Assembly (NCBI GenBank): GCA_963662155.1
Contig: OY759266.1
Location: forward strand, 57,173,010-57,237,009
Source of the DNA: Lamellibrachia columna
Taxonomy: Eukaryota; Annelida; Polychaeta; Sabellida; Siboglinidae
Length of the DNA: 64,000 nucleotides
Direction of reading: 5' to 3'
Shown: one piece after another, positions 41,494-55,498 of the stretch
Numbering within the stretch: the stretch's first letter is position 1
How the letters are laid out: each line of letters starts with the position of its first letter
Notes under the pieces: generated by a model
Database searches by the model: none
Seen by the model: only the letters and a program-made list of their open reading frames with translations
Told to the model about the DNA's origin: nothing
Translations under genes and position numbers: made by a program

Positions 41494-43311
41494 AGCTTAA
41501 GGCGATTGTCTCTCATATAACACAAGTTTGTGAGCCTAACATAATGTGGGAGTAAATCAGAACGACTAGGGACAAATGGCAGGACTGGGGGCAATGCCCC
41601 TACTTAGGGTATTAAAATTGTTCTCAACTGAGGAACACGTTCTAGAGGGCGCCACTGCGCTGTGCCTCAACAATTAATTTTGACTTGATGAACACAAATC
41701 CGGCTAAAATAAAGGGGGTGCCCGAGCATCTCCCAGACGCCCGCTGGATCCACTCATCAACGAAATACAGTGGCAAACAAAAACGAACTTTATTGTGTGT
41801 CAAGACACATTTTCAGTACAGACACTATCCACAATTGTATACAACTATTGAAACTGAGAGTTTACCAAATGAAATAAAAATGTGCAAACTCTACACATCA
41901 AATGTAAGTTGTGGCAGTAGTGATAATTATGTTTAGTTGCGCCAATGGTGGGGAGTTTGGCCCATGATATATGGTTTGACTGTTGCCGTTGTTACTTTGC
42001 ACCACTGGGATAAGCAAAATTATAGCGTCATCAATCTTTGCAATAATCTGACGTATTGCTGCGTTTTCGTGATCTTGTGAACATTTTGATCTTATCAGCA
42101 AGGTTTTGGATGCAGGCAATATGTTTATCTTTCAGCGCAAGCCCTAAATAAAAAAATTGCTCTGTCGATACCACGTGTAACTCTTAACGACTCTATTTAT
42201 GCGGTACTGTGAAGCGCCAACAGCCAATCAGCGTCATTGTCTAGTTTCTACATTATAAATATGTTGCATGATTTCACTTTTCTGCATGACAGATTCGAAT
42301 GCATCGTATAAACTAATAAAAGTTTACTCTTATTTGATGAGCCAAATTCCCGGATGAGAGCCAAATGCACCCAGAATATGGACGCATATCGCTGTTGAAG
42401 AGTTAAAACATTGGAAATCCATTTGGATTTGCACCCTGTGGTTGGTTGGATATAAGCCTATTGGACAAACTTGTTCCACACGAATACAGACTTTCAATGT
42501 TTGATTCTTCAACAACGTATATGTCGAGGAAACAAAACAATACAAGTATATTTTCGTGTTAGAAGTTAGTATAATAGACATATATCGAACCAACCAGTCA
42601 AACACGTGATGCAGATCAATATGAACTTCCATTTTGTTGACTGTTCAACAGCGATATGTCATTTCTATCACAAGGGAACCTATCCTATGATTCCAGGATG
42701 TGGTGTGTGCGACAAACGGTGGGGCCACATGCCGGAGTTTGGATAATCGAGGCTAGTAATAAAATGTATTTCCCGCCACCTGGTGACAGATGAAGAAAGT
42801 GCATTACAAATGTTGGGCAATCATTTTAAAAGTTATTTATATGTTATTCGCCTGATGGCGCTACTGTTAAGTTTGAGGGAGCGTTTATCCCAAACAAACT
42901 CCGAACATTGCTGTCGCTGGATATAGCGTCTGCGGACCAAGAACCAGATTGTGACAACCTTCCAGAGAGAAAAATCAATATATGTGACAGGCAATTGAAA
43001 CTTGTGGCGTGACATGTAGCGATCTTATTTAAAGGAAAACATACGTCTTGTCGTAGGTAACTGCACACTTGTAGAATTTATTAACGAAATAAAAATTCCA
43101 ACTTCATATCTCTGCATATATGAATCGCCACCACTGGTATTTGTTCACAGAGATCGCCACGTTGTGCTTACACAGGTATATATTATGTTCTATTTGCTCG
43201 AAAAGATCTCACTACGTCACAGGAATCTTCTCAACACACCTAATTATTTTGTTGAAAATAGTAGCATCATAATTATAAAATATAAACCATAAAAGGCTAA
43301 CATACAGTCGT
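41494..43311. other. No gene recognised
   Basis: Small ORFs at 41685-41936 and 42330-42632 have no recognisable motif. No repeat array. Confidence 0.5.
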
Positions 43312-43728
43312 GCATTTGTAAGAGTAAGTGTACGTACATGTGCATATATGGAACATTTGTAAGAGTAAGTGTACGTACATGTGCATATATGGAACATTTG
43401 TAAGAGTAAGTGTACGTACATGTGCATATATGGAACATTTGTAAGAGTAAGTGTACGTACATGTGCATATATGGAACATTTGTAAGAGTAAGTGTACGTA
43501 CATGTGCATATATGGAACATTTGTAAGAGTAAGTGTACGTACATGTGCATATATGGAACATTTGTAAGAGTAAGTGTACGTACATGTGCATATATGGAAC
43601 ATTTGTAAGAGTAAGTGTACGTACATGTGCATATATGGAACATTTGTAAGAGTAAGTGTACGTACATGTGCATATATGGAACATTTGTAAGAGTAAGTGT
43701 ACGTACATGTGATTATATGGAACATTTT
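43312..43728. repeat. 41-bp minisatellite, ten units
   Basis: Unit CATTTGTAAGAGTAAGTGTA plus CGTACATGTGCATATATGGAA, almost perfectly uniform. It contains the palindrome TGTACGTACA. Confidence 0.96.
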
Positions 43729-43796
43729 TACGTTTAAACATCATGTTTACGATACTGAATAAGTATTACAATGAACGTAAAAGAACAACTACTGTA

Positions 43797-43935
43797 CATG
43801 TATTGTCATGTTTACGATACTGTACATGTATTGTCATGTTTACGATACTGTACATGTATTGTCATGTTTACGATACTGTACATGTATTGTCATGTTTACG
43901 ATACTGTACATGTATTGTCATGTTTACGATACTGA
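43797..43935. repeat. 28-bp minisatellite, about five units
   Basis: Unit TGTATTGTCATGTTTACGAT plus ACTGTACA, flanked on both sides by CATGTTTACGATACTGAATA. It lies only about 70 bp after the 41-bp array, and both units contain GTACATGT. Confidence 0.93.
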
Positions 43936-45365
43936 ATAAGTGTGCAACCGAATAAAATATTATTACTGTACATGTATTATTATTTTTGCAATAATAATTA
44001 CAGAAGTTGCCATAAATGTCAGGAAACCAGCTCAAAACAGTCTGTTTCAATGGTAGTAAACCGTTTCACCTGACGTGGTTTGTACCTGTTAGCCACTTTC
44101 GCTCAATCTTCTTCGTGTTCTGTTGTCGGTATGCAGCTCGTCACATGATTGCGTCTCATGTCGTGTAGCATGCCTCCATTTCCTTTTCAAATGTCTGTCT
44201 CCACGTGTCTTTCGGACGGCCACTTAAAAATCAAATTAACAATTTATATTTGCCATAAATTAATAAGTCTTCTTGGTCAAGGTCATCACTTGGGGAAAGA
44301 AAATTAATTTAATAAGCTAAAATAAATTAAGTGCAAATGCATTGTTAATATTTTTTTTTATGTTTACTTAAACAACGATTATGTCCCTTCACGTGTGTGG
44401 CAAAGTCCGGGTGACGCAGAACGCTGGAAACCAGTGAGACCGAGTTGAAGTCAATGAGAACGACTTGCAGACGCAGGAAATTGTGCAGGCTACAATCACG
44501 CCATATCAACATTACGTGGTTCCTGCTTTATTCGCCCATCGATCCGACAACCCACTGACGGTGGGCATAAATGTAGTTTTATCGCTGTTTATGAGAATAA
44601 GTCGTGCGTAGGCGCCAATCGAACTCACACCGAGAGCAGCTTTACCGCTTGTATTGCGATGAAATGTTTTTCGTGCCATGGCGTTCATATTATCCCGATA
44701 ATTGAGGAAAGGCGGCATTTAGCAAGCGTAAGTTATTGATAGTATAGTTCCTGTAGTTTTCGGTGCAGGTAGGACAGAAATGACGAGATTTAACGTGATA
44801 AGAGGTGGCACAAGAACATATATTAAGGGATCCGATGGTTTATCAAGTCCGACATTATGCATATTTCAATCACGTCACCCGTCTAGACTACATGACGTCC
44901 ACCCGGCAGACATTTTGTTTACACTGCTACTGTTTAAATACATGGAACGCATTTTTTCTAATTATTTACGCTGTTCAAATAATTCTAAGCAGTCGCTTTA
45001 ATGAGACTGGCACAATACGTCTAGTTGAATTGCCTCCATCAATAAGGCTGGCACATGAGTTCTAGTCGTATCGCCTCCCTTAGTAAGACATGCACGTTAC
45101 CTCTAGTTGTATCACTTAGTCAGACATATCAACACACACTTAGCTCCATATTTCTAGTTTCTAGAATCCGGCTTATTTATTGCTGTAGGCAGATGCTTGG
45201 CATTAATGAAGTCATCCAAGATATTTGTAGCTGACGAATAGCAAACTGGTCGATCTAGACCTGGCCCTTTTTCAGGAGGTATTGCTGGTTTCAGAATTGC
45301 TATAATCTTTGTTCGGTGTCCAGCTTTGAAGATTTTTAGATATTGTATATAGTTGGTCTTGATAT
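43936..45365. other. No gene recognised
   Basis: AT-rich; ORFs at 44512-45065 have no recognisable motif. Confidence 0.5.
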
Positions 45366-45475
45366 TTCTTTGTTGTGGTGGCGGCGCACTATGGTCGTGG
45401 TGGCGGCGCACTATGGTTGTGGTGGCGGCGCACTATTGTCTTGGTGGCGGCGCACCATTGCCGTGGTGGGCGAGA
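45366..45475. repeat. About 23-bp GC-rich repeat, four units
   Basis: Unit GTGGTGGCGGCGCACTATGG plus TTG or TCG, degenerate. Confidence 0.88.
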
Positions 45476-46340
45476 AACACCGGAAGGTGTAATGTCCGCG
45501 GCAGCTCTCCCAGCTTTCATTCAGTGATCACAAGCTTAATTTCTTCAGCCGCGAAATCTCCGCACAAACCGACGTTAGCGTCTTTCGTTTCTGCGTAGAA
45601 CTGAGAGGAATATACGATCTCACGGTGAGATGTTATTGTTGGTAAAGCGCTGAATGATCCTAGATGCTTTGATTGAGATGGGTGTTTTCTTGGTGCTGAT
45701 CTCATGTTGTATTGGTAAATTGTGCTACGGGCTTTTCTGCCGGAATGAGCGCAGGTTATCCGTCCTGGTATGCTGTTATGTTTCTGATGTCGCGGGATGT
45801 CTATGGCTTATATACCTGCTACTGCTGCTTCGTAAACGTCCGATGAAATTGATGTTTTGTGAAGTTGTTGTGTCACCTCTCTGTTGTCGCTCCTTATGAA
45901 TGATTTATACAAAGTGATGTACTTTCGCCTATGTTTTTAGCACGTATGTAGAATACATGGTGATGGAGACTAGGAAATGTCGCCAGTAACGCACGTGTTG
46001 CTGGCACTATTAATTTGCTAGCTTGAGATAGACAAGAACTGAAGCAAATTGAAAAAGGGGGTAGGCTGGACAATCGCAAAAAATCCTCAGACACAATATG
46101 AATTTCTAGCTTACAAACTGTCATGTCACACAGAGTCATTCGTCATCTCAAACGTCGCAGCTATTTTATGTTTAATATCGATGTTTCATGTATCTGATGT
46201 AGTAAACGGATGCACATACCATTAATGTTATGCTGTAGTTTAAAACATACTTTGTTTACGGAAGATTATCTACAAATAAATCACGTTTCATAAGCGTAGA
46301 TGCGATATAAAAAATTAATGTTCATGCAGCAACAGTAGTA
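45476..46340. other. No gene recognised
   Basis: No domain or splice-supported exon seen. Confidence 0.5.
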
Positions 46341-46596
<256 letters not shown>

Positions 46597-47264
46597 ACGT
46601 ACGCAACACAAGTGTGTTGAGTACGTAGGGAATACAAGGCAATACAAAAAATGCGTGTAGCACGTACGCAATACAAGAAGAACAACTGACGTTGTTCGTC
46701 TCTATACGAATGGAGATGGAGAAACAGGCCAGTTTAGAACCAGACAAACCCGGTTTCCACTATCATCCACTGAGAGCAAAGTGCAGTGCCTAGAAGGAAC
46801 TTCCTGAGATACACAGACCATGATGACATACATAGACCATCATGACATACATAGGCCATCATGACATACATAGACCATCATGACATTCTTAAATGAACTG
46901 AAATGTTGCACATGACGACTTCGTCTAATTGAATGGGCACGACGTGGAGAGGCCACGTGATGGTATTCAACCTATTGCTGTACAGCTGTGGTCTATTCTT
47001 CATGGTGTTTTCTTGAATATGATAGCCGGTCGATGAAACTTGATGAAATTGTAATTCATTTTTCAGGGAGCAAAGACAAGAGTATTGGTCACCAAATCAT
47101 CAACATTAATACTGTGTTAAGCAAAGATTATGTTTTAATAAAATGCACCGCCCGAAAATATGCATACATGCAATATCTGTAGGATATCGCGAAAATAATG
47201 CTGTGTGACTTATTTTGGTTGTCGTTACGATATCAAGTAATAATAATAATAAAGTGTTTGTGTG

Positions 47265-47308
<44 letters not shown>

Positions 47309-47455
47309 TGTGTTTGCAAACTGTACATGATATGTGATAGCAAACAGCCTTGTCTCACTCTTATTTCCTCTCTGAACTATCTTGTTAGTTGACCATTGGT
47401 GAAGACATTCATTCTCATACATAGCTTCAATCAGTGATGTAATCTTGGGGACTCA
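46597..47455. other. No gene; short repeats
   Basis: CATGACATACATAGACCAT is repeated about four times at 46812-46890, and (TGCG)n lies at 47264-47311. No coding signal. Confidence 0.7.
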
Positions 47456-49185
47456 GGGATGGGTACAAGTACTCGAGTACTTGTGTACTTAAGTACAGCA
47501 AGTATTGTCTCATCTATGTGTAGCCCGTCTTTATCAAATATCTGTCAATTCTATTTTAAAACATATACACACTACTAGTTTTAACACAATCATTTGGCAG
47601 TTTGTTCCATTCATTTATCACCCTCTGTGAAAAATAGTACTTTCTCTTGTCCAACCTACACTGTTTCTTAACTAATGCTGCTTTGTGTCCTCAGGTTCTA
47701 CTGCCTTCTTTAAGTTTGAAGAACATATTCCTATCAACATCCTCATAACCGTTCACTATTTTAAACACTTCTATTTGGTCTCCTCTTAGTCTCCTGGTCT
47801 CTAGTGTTGTCAAACCACATTGTAATAAGCGACTTTCGTAACTAAGGTCTCTCAACTCTGGAATAATTTTAGTTGCTCTTCGTTGTATTCTTTCTAGCTT
47901 GTCTATGTCCTTTTTACGATACGGCCTCCATGCTTGAATACAATATTCTAAGTGTGGTTTAACTATTGCTTTGTACAGGGGTACAATTAGCTGTTTCTCC
48001 TTATACATGATAGTTCTCCTAATTATCCCTAGAATTTTCTTTTCTTTTGAAGCAGCAATCCCACACAGCTCTGAAACGTTCATGTCAGCACTAAATGTTA
48101 CTCCTAAGTCCTTTTCTCATGTGGGTCTACCTAGTACAGTATCCCCCATTTTATATTCTTCGTCCATGTTTCCATGTCCTATGTGTATACATTTACACTT
48201 CCTAAAATTGAATAACATTTGCCATTTTTCTGACCATTTAACTAATTTATCTAGATCATCCTGTAAACCTTGTTTATCTGTATCATTTGTAACCTTTCTG
48301 AATACTTTTGTGTCATCTGCAACTTTGAGTACTTTACTAGATATGTCATCTTCTAAATCATTTATATATATATATTAAAAACAGTATAGGGCCTAATACT
48401 GATCCCTGTGGGGTACCCCACTCAAAACCGATTTCCAGTTTGAAATTTCAATCTGTACTTGGACTTGTTATTGTAATTGCAATTTTACTGAGTACAGTAC
48501 TTGTACTTGACCGTCAACGTACTTGCACTTACACTTTCGTTAAATATTTGGCTCTATCGTACTCATACTCAATGTACTCAATTTTGACGAATATATTACG
48601 AGTACATCTGAGTACTTTCTCAATATATGCTGTGAACATAAATTTATTTGTAGTTAACAAAATGAAACTTTCGGGACGTATTTGAATGTTCAACTATTTG
48701 TTTTAATACTTTGTTATTTCTAATTGATTACCCCCTTACCATCCCTACATATAGTACACCCCCATTATCCAATAACCATGACTATGATTCCAAAAAAGGC
48801 AACATGCAGCATCTTTTTACAGTCAGAAACGCCATGTTAAGGAAACAATTGTAGGCTACCAGTTAATGCCATAGTCGGTTTGTTTAATTAAGCCACCGGG
48901 ATGTCCATGGAGGGCCATTCATCAGTTAACTGAAACAGAAATGTAACCAGTGTGTTGCCAAGTAGCAAATCCTCCTGTTGGCTGCTTTGTTTTACTTGAA
49001 GTGAATATTATTTTTGAAGAATTTTTTTTAGTTTTCCTCTCGCTGAGTTATATAAATTATATTAATTAATAATTCTTAGTTTAAAATATGTTATTATTTA
49101 ATATTTATAAAATGTATACACATACTCGTACTCGTGAGAATGTACTTGTACTCGTTCTCATGAAAATGTACTCGACCCCAGGTCT
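47456..49185. mobile_element. Possible hAT-like non-autonomous element rich in GTACTTG, host of a LINE-A insertion
   Basis: The left end CAGGGATGGGTACAAGTACT and the right end (reverse complement) CAGACCTGGGGTCGAGTAC resemble the CAGNGNTGGG termini of hAT elements. Both flanks are made of degenerate ACTTGTACT/GTACTTGTA words (47460-47505, 48450-48625, 49120-49175). No matching 8-bp target duplication is seen, so the class is tentative. More words of this kind lie at 49560-49690. Confidence 0.35.
47505..48432 (-). mobile_element. LINE-A copy, longest in the window
   Basis: Read on -: a damaged RT motif region (GVPxG...; VADDTKVFRKVTNDTDKQGL, with VADD at the catalytic FADD position), LVKWSEKWQMLFNFRKCKCI, then the open frame 48083-47691 (MNVSELCGIAASKEKKILGI to KLKEGSRT), including PHLEYCIQAWRPYRKKDIDK and LTTLETRRLRGDQIEVFKIV. 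Continues to CVNTS...FKIELT near 47.51 kb. This belongs to a CR1/L2-like clade common in marine invertebrates. The 3' end lacks the AAATCTTGTT tail seen in three other copies. Confidence 0.88.
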
Positions 49186-49689
49186 GAAAGATGAGGAGCA
49201 GCACTTACACTTACATGTACATCAGCTGATACTTAGCCACTGAACCCTTCAATCAATCATACATACATTATCTATGACTTAAGATTATTTGAAGCCATGA
49301 GTCAATTACATGGGATAGACTAACTGATCTCTTCATCAGCTATAGTGGCTTCATATGATCCGAAGCCACCAATTCACTTTTATTGTGGTAGACATAATTA
49401 ACTTGGCTTAGGATAATCGGTAGTCAATTGCAATCTGTTCAGATTGTTTGACGATAAATACCCGACACGGCAGACATGAAAACATATGCATAATACGGCT
49501 GCTTTTGTATTTTTATCGCTTTCACCTTCATCATTATGAAACATAATTGTAGCTTTCGAAGTACTTGACTGTGCTTGACTAAAATGTTCTTGTACTTGCC
49601 TATATTTTTAGACGAGTACTTGGACTTGTACTTGAACTTGGCAAAATTGAAAGTACTTGTACTTGTACTTAAGTACATTGCCCATGTAC
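49186..49689. other. No gene; GTACTTG words at the right end
   Basis: Non-coding; 49556-49690 is built from TACTTGTACTTG-like words. Confidence 0.6.
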
Positions 49690-49793
49690 ATGACTTCACT
49701 GCCCGGGCCGAAGTAGGGGTCCAACCCAATAAATCTCAACATTTTCCACAATTCTCTTCTCCAGATGGCATCAAATGCAGCATAGAAATCCAC
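49690..49793 (-). mobile_element. LINE reverse transcriptase motif fragment
   Basis: On the - strand: MDFYAAFDAIWRRELWKMLR then FIGLD. This is the RT motif A block (DFxAAFDSVWRxxLWKxLR) of RTE-like elements, with the catalytic Asp visible. Only about 30 codons remain before unrelated sequence on one side and the 39-bp array on the other. Confidence 0.6.
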
Positions 49794-49828
49794 AATAAAA
49801 TTTGAATAATAACAATAAGAAGAAGACG

Positions 49829-50625
49829 AATTGTCACGTTGATGCCCGACACATATAAATGTACGGTAATTGTCACGTTGATGCCCGACACATATAAATG
49901 TACGGTAATTGTCACGTTGATGCCCGACACATATAAATGTACGGTAATTGTCACGTTGATGCCCGACACATATAAATGTACGGTAATTGTCACGTTGATG
50001 CCCGACACATATAAATGTACGGTAATTGTCACGTTGATGCCCGACACATATAAATGTACGGTAATTGTCACGTTGATGCCCGACACATATAAATGTACGG
50101 TAATTGTCACGTTGATGCCCGACACATATAAATGTACGGTAATTGTCACGTTGATGCCCGACACATATAAATGTACGGTAATTGTCACGTTGATGCCCGA
50201 CACATATAAATGTACGGTAATTGTCACGTTGATGCCCGACACATATAAATGTACGGTAATTGTCACATTGATGCCCGACACATATAAATGTACGGTAATT
50301 GTCACGTTGATGCCCGACACATATAAATGTACGGTAATTGTCACGTTGATGCCCGACACATATAAATGTACGGTAATTGTCACGTTGATGCCCGACACAT
50401 ACACATGTACGGTAATTGTCATGTTGATGCCCGACACATATAAATGTACGGTAATTGTCACGTTGATGCCCGACACATATAAATGTACGGTAATTGTCAC
50501 GTTGATGCCCGACACATATAAACGTACGGTAATTGTCAAGTTGATGCCCGACACATACTATTATATATTATAAATGTACGGTAATTGTCAAGTTGATACC
50601 AGACACATATAAATGTACGGTAATT
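49829..50625. repeat. 39-bp minisatellite, about 19 units
   Basis: Unit GGTAATTGTCACGTTGATGC plus CCGACACATATAAATGTAC. Most units are identical. The right end holds the few variants (ACACATG, TCAAG, and an ATTATATATTAT insertion near 50560). At 39 bp it keeps ORFs open on both strands (272 and 244 codons), which are artefacts. Confidence 0.97.
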
Positions 50626-52576
50626 GCGTTTTTGGCGTTTTGGCATTTTTACGCAAAGTGAATGGCTCGCTATATTAGTCTGCATTAAACTTCTCATTAA
50701 ATTTCCCTTCCTGAATTACATATTTAAATTTCATTAGCACATAATTAGTTGAGTTTATGCGTACCATTTTTAGACTTGTTGCTGTTACTATGTATTTAGT
50801 GATACTAAATCGCACCGTTTCCTGTAGAAGGCACGTTATGTGTGGTCAATGACCAGACATTTACCTAATCAAACCACTAAAACTTGACCCAAGTAGCTAA
50901 TCTACATTCCATTACATTATGCATCTTTATTTATTTCCGTACCTAACCCGATGCTTTCGTGGTCTCCATGGAGACGTCAAACGCTAATAGTACAATATAT
51001 TACGTAGCATTTCTGGGCGTGTTTTCCAGCTGCGCAGTTTTATCTTGGCCGGTGACCAGAAAGATGAATTGCTTACCGATGTAGAGTGTATCATGAAAAA
51101 CTATGGGACAAAGGAATTTATTTTTAAATCACGCTTGCACATTATGACTTACACATTATGACTTACACATTATGACTTACGCAGTTTCTTTTTCCCAATC
51201 GCCAAATCGGCCAACATTTGTCTTTAAACGTATTTTTTACACGTTTGAAATACTAATGCAGTTTTCACGTAACAAACGCATTTAATGATTCATGTGTGTG
51301 ATGCGTCGTGCTTTGTGTTAAAACACTGTTTTATATATGTGTTTTATGCGGAAGTTCACATCAGAACGTATAATATGCACGTCTCAGATCATGGGTGGAC
51401 TTAACACTTGATATAGTAAATAAAACATTGCTTTAGTTGTGTTCAATCCAATTGTCAGTTATAAGTTAATAAACCTGCACAAGCAGTTTCTTCTAGATGC
51501 ATGTATTTGGGATCTGTGCCATTAAAGGGAGACACAATTAATGGGCTAACAAGGCCGCGTAATTGTTGTATGACGTTACATCGTTTTTGTACATCTAGTT
51601 GTATGTAAAGCTTACATTGCACAAACTTTTTCGCGCCAAATGTACGTCATGTACTTTGCTGGATGCTCAAAGTCAAAATACAAATGCTTTTGCTCTGTAC
51701 TGAAATTTTTATAGGATATATTTTTTTATATTTATAGGATACAATCCAACCAAAATATTTCTACTACTTAGACGTGCAAACTACTGCTTTTAATGTTTAC
51801 GGTCCGTGCAAGACTTCGTGTACCTGTGATCTGAGCCGTGCACATAATTATAGTAAACAAGTAACGTGGAAGTATAGCGGCTGTTCTTTCGATCATTTAG
51901 CTGTCTATGTCCAAAGGCGACTGGTTCAACAGTTGGTACACTGGGAACGTCTCAACTTCACTAGGCATTCTAACATCCCATAGCCTTTTCATTTGGTCTA
52001 CTTCTTCTTCTTTGTCATAACTACTGCATATTACCCCTACTGAAATAGTTTCATGGGTTCTTCTTACGAGGCAATAACTGTGTATAATGACCCAACTTTA
52101 GATGCCAAGTTACTATTTTCATAAATCATGCTACAATACGTTGGCTGATTAGGTAATATTGACAAAATCATATGCGAGACAGGGTTGGAATAATGTTGCA
52201 ATTTAGCAACACAAGAGGGACAGGTGAATCCATTGATGTAGGTGAATCATTCTTAAACATATTATTATTATATCACGTGATGTAGGTATAAAGATAACGA
52301 AGTAAATTTATGTCTTGCATTACTGGAAATTGCCTGTGTCGTGCACGAGTTACTGTTCACGGCAATCAGCGCATTTTGCTCTCATTTTATGTTCGCAATT
52401 GCGTTGTGGCCATTGCAAATATTTGATGACGTCGCCCTTTAAATATTTTGTATGTATGTATATACGGACTTTTTTCTGACATAAACATGTATTATAATAA
52501 TAATTATTATTACTATTAAATGCATCTCGTAGCATATTATCATATTATTATTATATGCTTCTCTTCCATAATATAT
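50626..52576. other. No gene recognised
   Basis: Non-coding. A short CACATTATGACTTA triplet repeat lies at 51138-51180. Confidence 0.6.
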
Positions 52577-52579
52577 GTG

Positions 52580-52627
<48 letters not shown>

Positions 52628-52631
52628 TGTG
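52577..52631. repeat. (TGCG)n microsatellite
   Basis: Pure GTGC/TGCG tract. Confidence 0.94.
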
Positions 52632-53729
52632 TTCCGTTTCCACACGTCTGTTCATATGCAAACATATCAGTCAATCCACTGGTGTCCGCACTAAACGCTG
52701 ACCTTTCAGTGCATATTTTATTCTGCGTACTTTATGTGGGTAGAACGGCATTAATTTGTTTACGCCGCAGTCCACACAATATCATTGGTGCAGGACGAAT
52801 ATCCGTTCTGCGCGCGGTAATGCGACTGTGGACATCCACGTGTGATATAATAGTTAAGTTTAGTATGCAGTAATGACCGGATATTTGAGTGTGTGCTGTA
52901 TACATTCCTGAGCAACGTGCACGGGGCACATGTATAAACATGTGAAAGCCTTTGTTTTTCTCGCCGAGTGTCACGCAATAATAATATACCAGCACAAATC
53001 AATAGTTTTCACATAACCGTGTTTGACAAGAAAGCAACCAACCGACCAGGCAACATTGACTTTCAAAGAGGACACAGGACATTGAGTCTGGAGCTGTTCC
53101 GTGCTGCACCAGCGGGGAACTGTTTGAGTGGGCGATAATTAAACGAGGGCGACGCCAAAAGTGGGGGGGGGGCACACACTGTGACACACAAAGGACTAGC
53201 GGAAGAAATGAAATATACGGAAAAGGCCAGCTCCAAACGTATCAGCTGCACAAATACAGTTATAAAAACCTAAGAACATTAACGGAAAGCTGGCTTAGCA
53301 CACTGATTGCAGGATGTCATGCTGGCTGATTTGATATTTATGTAGAACTGTGGCTGATCTTGCAAATGACACGAACAGGGGTAATGACATTGTCAGTCTT
53401 GCACATTGGACCGCATAGATGAGATCTGGTTAAAACAAAGTTCTTGACTGAGAGAAAGGAAATCAACAATATGGAAATACATTTAATGTGCACTATTGGT
53501 CCGACACTAAGATACATCCATCTAGTGTGATTGTTCTGAATATGTGCCGAACTCATACCATTGATTATGTAATCATCCGTGATGGCTCTCTCGAACAAAC
53601 CTTGCCAAATTAATCAATTAGATGTATTGCTACGAATTACCTCAGTTACATCCAGGTATGTTGTGTTTTGCCTTTTTATATTTCGAATCGCGAATCCACT
53701 GACAATTTTAACACAGTAGTGTGTGTGTT

Positions 53730-53730
<1 letters not shown>
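52632..53730. other. No gene recognised
   Basis: Short overlapping ORFs only. Confidence 0.5.

Positions 53731-53808
<78 letters not shown>
53731..53808. repeat. (TA)n microsatellite
   Basis: Pure TA run of about 78 bp. Confidence 0.95.
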
Positions 53809-53812
<4 letters not shown>

Positions 53813-54083
53813 GGTTAATCGAATGCTCAGTGACTGGAAACGTCCTCGTGATGGATACACGTGCTTTGGCTACAAATGTCGATTGCGAACGTTGTGATAT
53901 AAAAGGAAAACTGATCGTACTCTTACGTGGACGAAATACATCAATGTCTGCGGTTTCAGTCATATACAGTCCATATATTGTACGTTACCTAACTGTTCTA
54001 CAGTGTGCAGTGTTCCCAGGCAGCAACATGAAGGAAAGGGACAACATCCACGACGTAGGAACATAGATCGTGGATTGTCTCAC

Positions 54084-54350
<267 letters not shown>

Positions 54351-54351
<1 letters not shown>

Positions 54352-55234
54352 GCGAAATAAAAGTTACATCAGCAGCTATTCTGGTTAGTGATTTTAAATA
54401 CACAATTAATATTTTATACTGAAACCACTAGCCATATCAATGACACTAGTGGAAAATTAACATTGTTTAATGTTTACGTTCGACTGGCACATACTGTACA
54501 CAAAAGCAATACACAACACACCTGTCGTAATTCCACCGAACGCCTCCTTATTATATGTGGCTATTGTAGGACGGCAAAACAACGTCAACCTCTAATAACA
54601 TTTCACCGTCCCTGTAGATGTAATGTCACCAATTTCGTGTATCAGTTATTTTATACTGGCTGCCACTTTGTTTAGTTTCGTATAAACTTACCATCTAACG
54701 AAACTAACACGATTGCCATTTCCGAGAAATTTGAGCTGACTAGAATATCGATCTATTGCTGGGTGATTTTATTGTCTCTTGTGTCTTGAAGGTCGCAATG
54801 TTAGGCATGTTTTCACACGGTGCCTCGATACACTGTGGTTCTGTTTGATTAGATCGCAAATCAAAATTTGTCTGGAACCAGCGTTTATATTAACATTGGA
54901 TCTCCGGAAATATAACTCAGATATACGTTCTAGAATTGACACACACTTGTTTAATAGTTCCGTTTAACTATCATGTCACACGTGATTGCATTGTAAGTCC
55001 CACATATTATTTGCAGGATATCATAAATAAATATGCCTATATGCTGACATAAGTTCTTGAAAACCCTCATTGTTGTGTTGTTCAAGATCATACCTGGTTG
55101 GCGCACGACCAGTATATCATTAAATCCGTGTCTTGAGCTTTAGGATACATAACATTGAACCATTACAAGAACTGAAAAAGATTCTCTCATATATATACAT
55201 TATCAACATTATAAGAGCCTATTGCGCGGACACC
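54351..55234. other. No gene recognised
   Basis: Frames at 54388-54675 and 54779-54967 have no recognisable motif. Confidence 0.5.
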
Positions 55235-55467
55235 ATAAGATAAGATAAGATAAGATAAGATACGTTTTATTACCAAGTAGCAAGTACAAGGAATTTGTAG
55301 TGTTGTGGCGTTAGCACAAACATACACTCATGCACCCAATCACACACGGAAAAAAACATTACATATCACAATCGTAATACTAAAAACAGTTGAAAACAAG
55401 CGAGAGTAATATAATACGTTGCAAGATTAAAAAATAAAAAAAAATTAAAGATTAAAAAAAAAAAAAA

Positions 55468-55498
<31 letters not shown>

